From positions 26,856,654 to 26,920,653 of the forward strand of contig OX359250.1 in assembly GCA_947179485.1 (NCBI GenBank): a DNA stretch of 64,000 nt, in the 5' to 3' direction. This document shows positions 58,036 through 64,000 of the stretch, one piece after another. Both the position numbers and the translations under genes were made by a program. Positions within the stretch are counted from its first letter, which is position 1. Each line of letters opens with the position of its first letter. A model generated the notes under the pieces. That model searched no databases. It saw nothing but the letters and a program-made list of their open reading frames with translations, and had not been told where the DNA came from. The stretch comes from Allacma fusca. Its lineage: Eukaryota; Arthropoda; Collembola; Symphypleona; Sminthuridae.

Positions 58036-60761
58036 CTCTCTTTATGCAAAAATCCCCTTACCGTGTGAGGACACGATGAGCCAGTCTGATGGAGTCTGGA
58101 TCCCATTGTAAAACATACCATTGTGTTGTAGTTGATTAAAAAAACATTAAAAACTTATGAATGATAAAGTTGCTCAAGTATGCAGAATATGTGCGTTGGA
58201 AGCCCCCGAACCCGCCCACCGGATACGCTGACATTTATTGTTCCACTGCTCACAGTGTCATCGTCTCAACGGAGAGTCCACCCACATGGTTTATCCAACA
58301 ACGATAGTCACTTGCATTTAGTGAATATGTATCTACGCCAGAGTCTGTAGTCCCAGCTATTTACAATCCGTGTGGTTTCTTTTTGGCAACAACTTTTTCC
58401 TTTCAATGAGCTCTCTCACCACCGTTCAGTCCTCGTCCACATGCGAGGCTCCGACTCCTTTCGCACTTGCTCAGTGATATATACTGAGCAAAGGTAGGAA
58501 CCACAAGTCATACAGACAGTACACATGGAATTAATGCTCAATTTTAAGGCACATATCCCATATATACAATCCACACATTACAACTCCAACGACTACACTT
58601 TTCGAATCCGGCTCTATTTCAACAGTGCAAGTTGAAACTCCCCAACGATACATTCTCAAGTGGATTCTAGGTCAACGTCAACGTTTATGCAGTTTTACTG
58701 AATTATCAGTGGGCTCGATGACTAAAGGGTAATCCTACATTTGTTCATGCATAATATGTGGACACATGTTACTTGAACGTGAAGCCCATGTACATTGCAT
58801 GAGTCGAGATGAGGAAAAATGTACATACCTACAGGTTGCACCACATTTTTAAAAAATAACTACTCCGCTCACACTTCCGAAGATTCGGAAGTTAATGATT
58901 TCATCATTTAAGAATAGAAGGATTTGTCACTTGGAGTCTTCCACTCACATTTGAGAAATGAACTATTAACTTCCGGGGGTGTTTAGGACCAATTTGTCGG
59001 GAACAAAATAATGTCTGAAGATAAAGGGAAACACATTTGCTCGGAGTTGCTTCCAAGTTGCAAGGTAAAATCTAATCTCTGAAACGCAACTCTGTCCCAG
59101 GGTTTTTACTTCCGTGGAGAAAACATTTCCGGAGTTGGTGACATTATTACCAACTCTTTCTTTCATAAGTTGTACAATGGAACACATTTATTAGAGGAGG
59201 TTAATTTTTTTATGACTGTGTCATAATTATATTAGAAACTGTAAAGTATTTATTAATTTTGTAGGTACTATTTTCTCTGGTAATTTCACAATTGGGAGGA
59301 TGACTGTCCAAAGTTGCACTCATTGGGGCAGAGGTACAAATGACTGGATTGAATGGGTCATATGTATGTGAGGCGGATCGAAAGTCATTTGAATGGAGTG
59401 TGAGAGCAGAGAGGTATTACCGTTGGAGCGTAATACACTTTTGATAATAATTAAAAGTTTCTCCAAAATACTAACATCCGAGAGGACAATTTACTCTGGG
59501 TCTTTCTCCATGTCTAATTAATTCAATGACGCCATTACAACGGAGTTTCGAGGATTTGAGGAGCAATTAGTATTAACAATGCAGCTTGGAAGATCCCAAC
59601 ATCACACCGTGCATTCCATGCATACTTAATTCCCTAAGTGTACAAATTACATGGCTTGTTTAATTTTATTCCCTGCCTTCGTACATACACAAGATCGTAC
59701 TCATAACCATCCCTCTACCTTTTCGTTCATTGAAATTCCCCAACTTTTACAATTTAATTTGGGAAAATCAACATTTTACTGGGCAGGCTCACGCGAGGCT
59801 CCAACTTTCGAAACAACTTGAAAACTTACTGCCCTGTTTCTGTGAATTCTGACTTTATACTTACTTTCACACATACATAAAATTATCTTCATTCAAAGTA
59901 ACAAGTGTATGGGACAATTAAGTCCTATATCGGATTTTAATTGCAAGGAGCCATTGGACTCGCAAGACTTGGAACAATAGTTAAATTAGCTCATGCAAGG
60001 GATTTGCTTTGATTTATTGTATACAAACAATTGAGATGAGAATGACGCTCAGGCTTGTACATTTTAGTATGTCCTAGTAACATCTAGAGGTACTCTAATT
60101 TTAGCAGTCCACAACAGATGAGCAACTACAAGACAAAAACATCTTCTCTAATTTTTTGAGCGCAATGTTATTTACATTGACAGGGAAATCTTGAGAGGGA
60201 ATATTGTCAAATAAAAAAATATTTGTACAATTGTTTGCATATACTGTGACTCTATGCGGAAGGTAAACATTGTGGATGAGAATGGGACACAGTGTTTGAC
60301 AGAATATCAAAGTCGGGAAGGTAAGAGAGAAACTACTTATAGTGTGAGATAATGGTGTGAAGACATTTGCAGACCTCTGAGATTCACATGAATATCCCTT
60401 GTTCAAATAGACTTTTAAAATGAGACCGAGACTATATGGTTATCTTCTGAAATAAGACAAGAATTGATCCTCAGGTCGCTCGGACACTCCTGCCCTGAGT
60501 CAAGTTACCTATAGAAGGCCTCCGTGGCCATAAAGTCGACTGAAAGACTCAGTCCCCAAAATGTGTAACAGCCTCAACAATGGTAATGATCTGCTGTAGT
60601 AAATAACAATAAACAATGCAGAAAAGAAATTGTCTTCTCTCACTTTTTTCCTCATCTGTATTATTATTTGTTTCCATTGAAGAAAATGTGGTTCTAATTT
60701 TTCCCCCTTCTTTTTCTTCAACACAATATATGTACAGTACGTAAATAGTACATAAATATAG

Positions 60762-60782
60762 ACACACACACACACACACACA
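60762..60782. repeat. (CA)n microsatellite
   Basis: About 10 CA units. Confidence 0.85.
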
Positions 60783-60946
60783 TCACAGAGAGCTGCATCT
60801 TTACCGTACTCTCTGTCTTGTTGGTCCTGTTGCTTCTCTCCTCTTTGGTGAGTCAGGGTAATGCGAGGATGATGATGATGGTAACTTCATGTTGGTAACT
60901 TCATGATGGTAGCTTCATTATCCATCGTACACTCATCCAACCAAAC

Positions 60947-60966
60947 GTATGTATGTATGTATGTAT
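60947..60966. repeat. (GTAT)n microsatellite
   Basis: Five GTAT units. Confidence 0.85.
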
Positions 60967-61218
60967 CTGAACGTGCGTATACTCCCACAGACATAAGGAA
61001 CTTGTCTCAAAAGATGACATTCTTTCTATCAAGCTCACTGACTTTGACTTTTAGAGTTTATTTGTGAAGTAAACAAGTAAGTACATACTTATACATGCTC
61101 AGAGACACGGCTCCGCTGAGTGTTAAATTCACCATCGAAATCAAAGGGAATTGTCTTGGTGTACGGAGGACATAATGGGTTTCCATCGTGGAAACTGCAT
61201 TGTGTGTCCTTTATATTA

Positions 61219-61254
61219 GTATGTATGTATGTATCTATGTATGTATGTATGTAT
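61219..61254. repeat. (GTAT)n microsatellite with one variant unit
   Basis: About nine GTAT units, one of them GTATC-like. Confidence 0.85.
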
Positions 61255-62833
61255 TATTTTTGTGTATGTAGATATAACCCTTACTATATGCCCGTCCCCT
61301 GGCTCTAACTCTGGTCTTAGGCTGACTTCAATATGTACTTTACTATCCCAGCCCCTTTTATGTCTGGTCCTCACCATTCACAATATTTAGGAGGCAAGAC
61401 GTAAATAAAAACTATGGAAACGGCTAGAGCAAAAAGGTATCCATGTATACATGCGTTTACCTACATTTGTCAAACAATGGATAGCAACTCCGGGTGTCGC
61501 CAAAAATTTCCCTTCATTTTCTATTTTATAGTATCTATTATGCTTACTTTCTAGAGCATTAACATTTTTTAATCTTGAAAAATTATAACGAGACCCAGTC
61601 ATAATTTCTTTTACGGCAGTCGTCTATAACCCATCGTTATTTTGTAATTTGACATGTCTTCCCACACACATATGTATGTATCTACCCATGGCTCCTCTCA
61701 CCATGGTGAGGAACCCATAACTACAACGGTGGTAATTAGTAGCAACCTTGAAATGGTCATATGGAGTCTCTGCACTTGATACATCAAATTACACATTATT
61801 ATGCTAAATTGACATGTGATTGCTCTCATTGCGCACATTGTGGAAGGTATCGCTGTCAACTACTTAAGGATTTAGTTATCATCTTAGAATTCGTACAGAA
61901 TGACTGGATTCGAAATGGACTTCACCACAGAGAGAAGATTGGATTCCAATGAGAATGTGGATTAATAGGCCATGAAAATCTTTAAATGGATTTTGCTTTT
62001 GTTGAATCAATCAGTTTTACTGAGAGGCTTCCTCAGGCGAGCCCACAACTGACACTGTAAGCTGATTGATCTCCAAGTCCGATCACCTCCGGACTGTCAG
62101 GATCACCTTCGTAATTAAAAGTTTGTTTGAATTCAATCCACGCATTTGCATTTACTTCACATTTATTTTGGCTGACTGTCATACAGATACAGAAGAAGGC
62201 TCCATATGCCCTGGGGAATCACAGTTATGGAGTAATCTCGTGTGAGGGCAGAGCTTGGAGGAAAGCTGCTAGGTTTAAAGACCGACAAAATCTGATCGCT
62301 ATGGATGATCGTTCACATATGTGTTGTGGAGGAACTGGTAAATGCTAGATTTTTCACCCGACTCTCAGCTTCTAAGTCAGTGGGCAGAAATGTGAAAAAA
62401 AAATGACACTCTCCCATGCCTCTCCTTCCTGTGTAGCGTGACTGTACCATGGAGTCCGTATGTTCAACGACGGATTCCTAGGATGTCGGAAAAATGTCCA
62501 ACTTTGTCCGCTTAATGGAAGAATGGAAGTGGAAAGGTTAGGGGAAGCAAGTGTTTGATAAATAAGGTTTTAATTGAACAAAGACCTACTTTTCATTGAG
62601 ATGCAGATGAGTTTGAAGGAGCTGTCAGTACATCCCGACGGAGGCATTCATCATGCCTTCATATATTCTAATGTATGGTTGTAATCATTAAAAAAAGTAA
62701 ACATCAACTTTAAAATCGTATTATCCATTTTAATCCATTCGCTACGAAAGATATGGGTTCAACGGCAAGTCATCCAAGACAATCATGTGTGTGGGGTATG
62801 TATAGACAGCTGAGAGCATACGTCTGTCTACAG

Positions 62834-62851
62834 TACACACACACACACACA
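62834..62851. repeat. (AC)n microsatellite
   Basis: About nine AC units. Confidence 0.8.
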
Positions 62852-63222
62852 TTGCACTACATTATATTGTAACATCAGATTACAAGGATTCACATTAATG
62901 TGAGGATTTCGAAATGTGCACGCTAATAATATAGGACTGAGTCTGTGCATGTGTCCTGCATTGTATTGTAAACCCCTGCTTTTGCATACAGTATTTACAG
63001 ATGCGTCCTTTATAAACTTACCTTGCCTCAAGACACGAAAAAAAAATTACCCTTGTTAGATTATGCGATCATGACGGATCACAGCTTTGGTCTAGAAAAA
63101 TGCTGGTTGAGGATTAATTTACACTTTAGCTTGCAAATTAATGAGGAAGGCTCCATAAAAAAAATCCGCAACTTAGTTCTTGCAACCATTCCAACGTTGA
63201 CAGCCATTACTGCTTTGGATTA

Positions 63223-63241
63223 CCAACAACAACAACAACAA
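63223..63241. repeat. (CAA)n microsatellite
   Basis: About six CAA units. They encode a poly-Gln run in a chance open frame. Confidence 0.8.
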
Positions 63242-63958
63242 GCCCGCTCTGGTGCAAACTCTTGGAAATGTCTGACTCCAAAAGGCTCAAAACAGTACTA
63301 TGACAAAATGCCGTCCACATGACAGGAGACTCTGGCTAAGGGAGTCAGAAATGTGTAATATTTTAAGATGGTATTATACGCCAGGATATGAGAAGGAAGG
63401 AGAATTTAGAGTGGACATGGAAAAATTGTTGGTCAAAGAATTCCAACGTGTCCAACGGGACCGGTCATATATTTTCAAGGTTTACATTTGAATCACATAT
63501 CTGGGTCATGTAGGGTTTAACAATTAACATTTCTAAGCCAATGCAAACTGACTTCTGGATTTTCTCCCAATTTCTCCCATCTCTGGGATTACTCACTAAA
63601 AGATCCACTCAACGGTAGGGACTTTTGAGTGAATTTGACAGTCCGGATTTTATTGTACTTTTAATTGGTTCCGAATGAGAAACTATGCCACAGCAAGGAA
63701 AGCCACATTGGTATCTAATACAAGAGCCTCTCTTTCAGAGAGGAGTAGTTAGTAGGTATTGATACTATCACCAAAAAAAAAGTTTAGCTCTTTTTTTTAA
63801 TCTGGACTGTACATCTGTTACATACCCTTGTAGTACATCGTACATTTGCATATGTAAATATCAAATGATCTAGTGCATGCATTACAATTTCCCTTCAAAA
63901 GAGGATTACGTGACAGGATCTTGGAAGTATAATTTTTTGGTTGGTAATTTTATTCTTT

Positions 63959-63978
63959 GTGTGTGTGTGTGTGTGTGT
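63959..63978. repeat. (GT)n microsatellite
   Basis: About ten GT units near the window edge. Confidence 0.85.
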
Positions 63979-64000
63979 TGTGTGCGTTAGTATTAGTGTA

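Larger units (their letters stand above)
50600..64000. other. Gene-poor stretch, 13.4 kb
   Basis: No exon with convincing protein similarity on either strand. It contains many simple repeats (the larger ones are listed below) and numerous poly-T or poly-A tracts. It could be distal regulatory DNA of the SBK-like gene or an intron of a gene to the right. Open frames up to about 110 codons (for example 56417-56728 and 63023-63322) look like chance or microsatellite-driven frames. Confidence 0.45.

Noticed and set aside
63023-63322. 99-codon open frame with a poly-Gln run
   Set aside because: The Gln run comes from a (CAA)n microsatellite; the rest matches nothing recognised.

Overview
This is eukaryotic nuclear DNA, almost certainly from an arthropod and possibly a springtail-like hexapod (inference). 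Genes are split by short GT-AG introns, intergenic DNA is AT-rich, promoters carry TATA plus TCATTC or TCAGTT initiators, and there is an ionotropic-receptor relic, a BEL/Pao retrotransposon and a vitellogenic-carboxypeptidase-like gene. All exon joins below were read by eye and keep frame across every junction.

Layout: (i) 0-10 kb: the 3' end of an unknown gene, a decayed ionotropic receptor (minus), an 815-bp non-autonomous hAT element with 8-bp target duplications, and a carboxypeptidase-like gene (minus) that has lost two of its three catalytic residues. (ii) 10-16.4 kb: a young BEL/Pao LTR retrotransposon. (iii) 16.5-32 kb: four small secreted-protein genes of identical three-exon design, plus a relic promoter copy. 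They are interrupted by an NSE4 (SMC5/6 complex) gene, a divergently transcribed zinc-finger gene and a PP1 phosphatase pseudogene. (iv) 34-48 kb: a compact housekeeping block: ATG3 (+), FIS1 (-), CWC15 (+), an orphan polybasic protein (-) and IFT80 (-). The IFT80 3' end is duplicated beside the orphan gene. (v) 49-50.6 kb: an SBK-family pseudokinase (-) with a recognisable TATA/initiator promoter. (vi) 50.6-64 kb: a gene-poor stretch with many microsatellites.

The housekeeping genes do not form one pathway: ATG3 (LC3/GABARAP lipidation), FIS1 (mitochondrial fission), CWC15 (spliceosome), NSE4 (genome maintenance) and IFT80 (ciliary transport). FIS1/CWC15 and NSE4/zinc-finger are head-to-head pairs with about 300 bp between start codons. 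The most novel part is the secreted-peptide cluster. Exon 1, the 5' UTR and the promoter are conserved between two members, while the mature peptides are almost unrelated. That pattern is typical of fast-evolving secreted effectors, but no function can be assigned from sequence.
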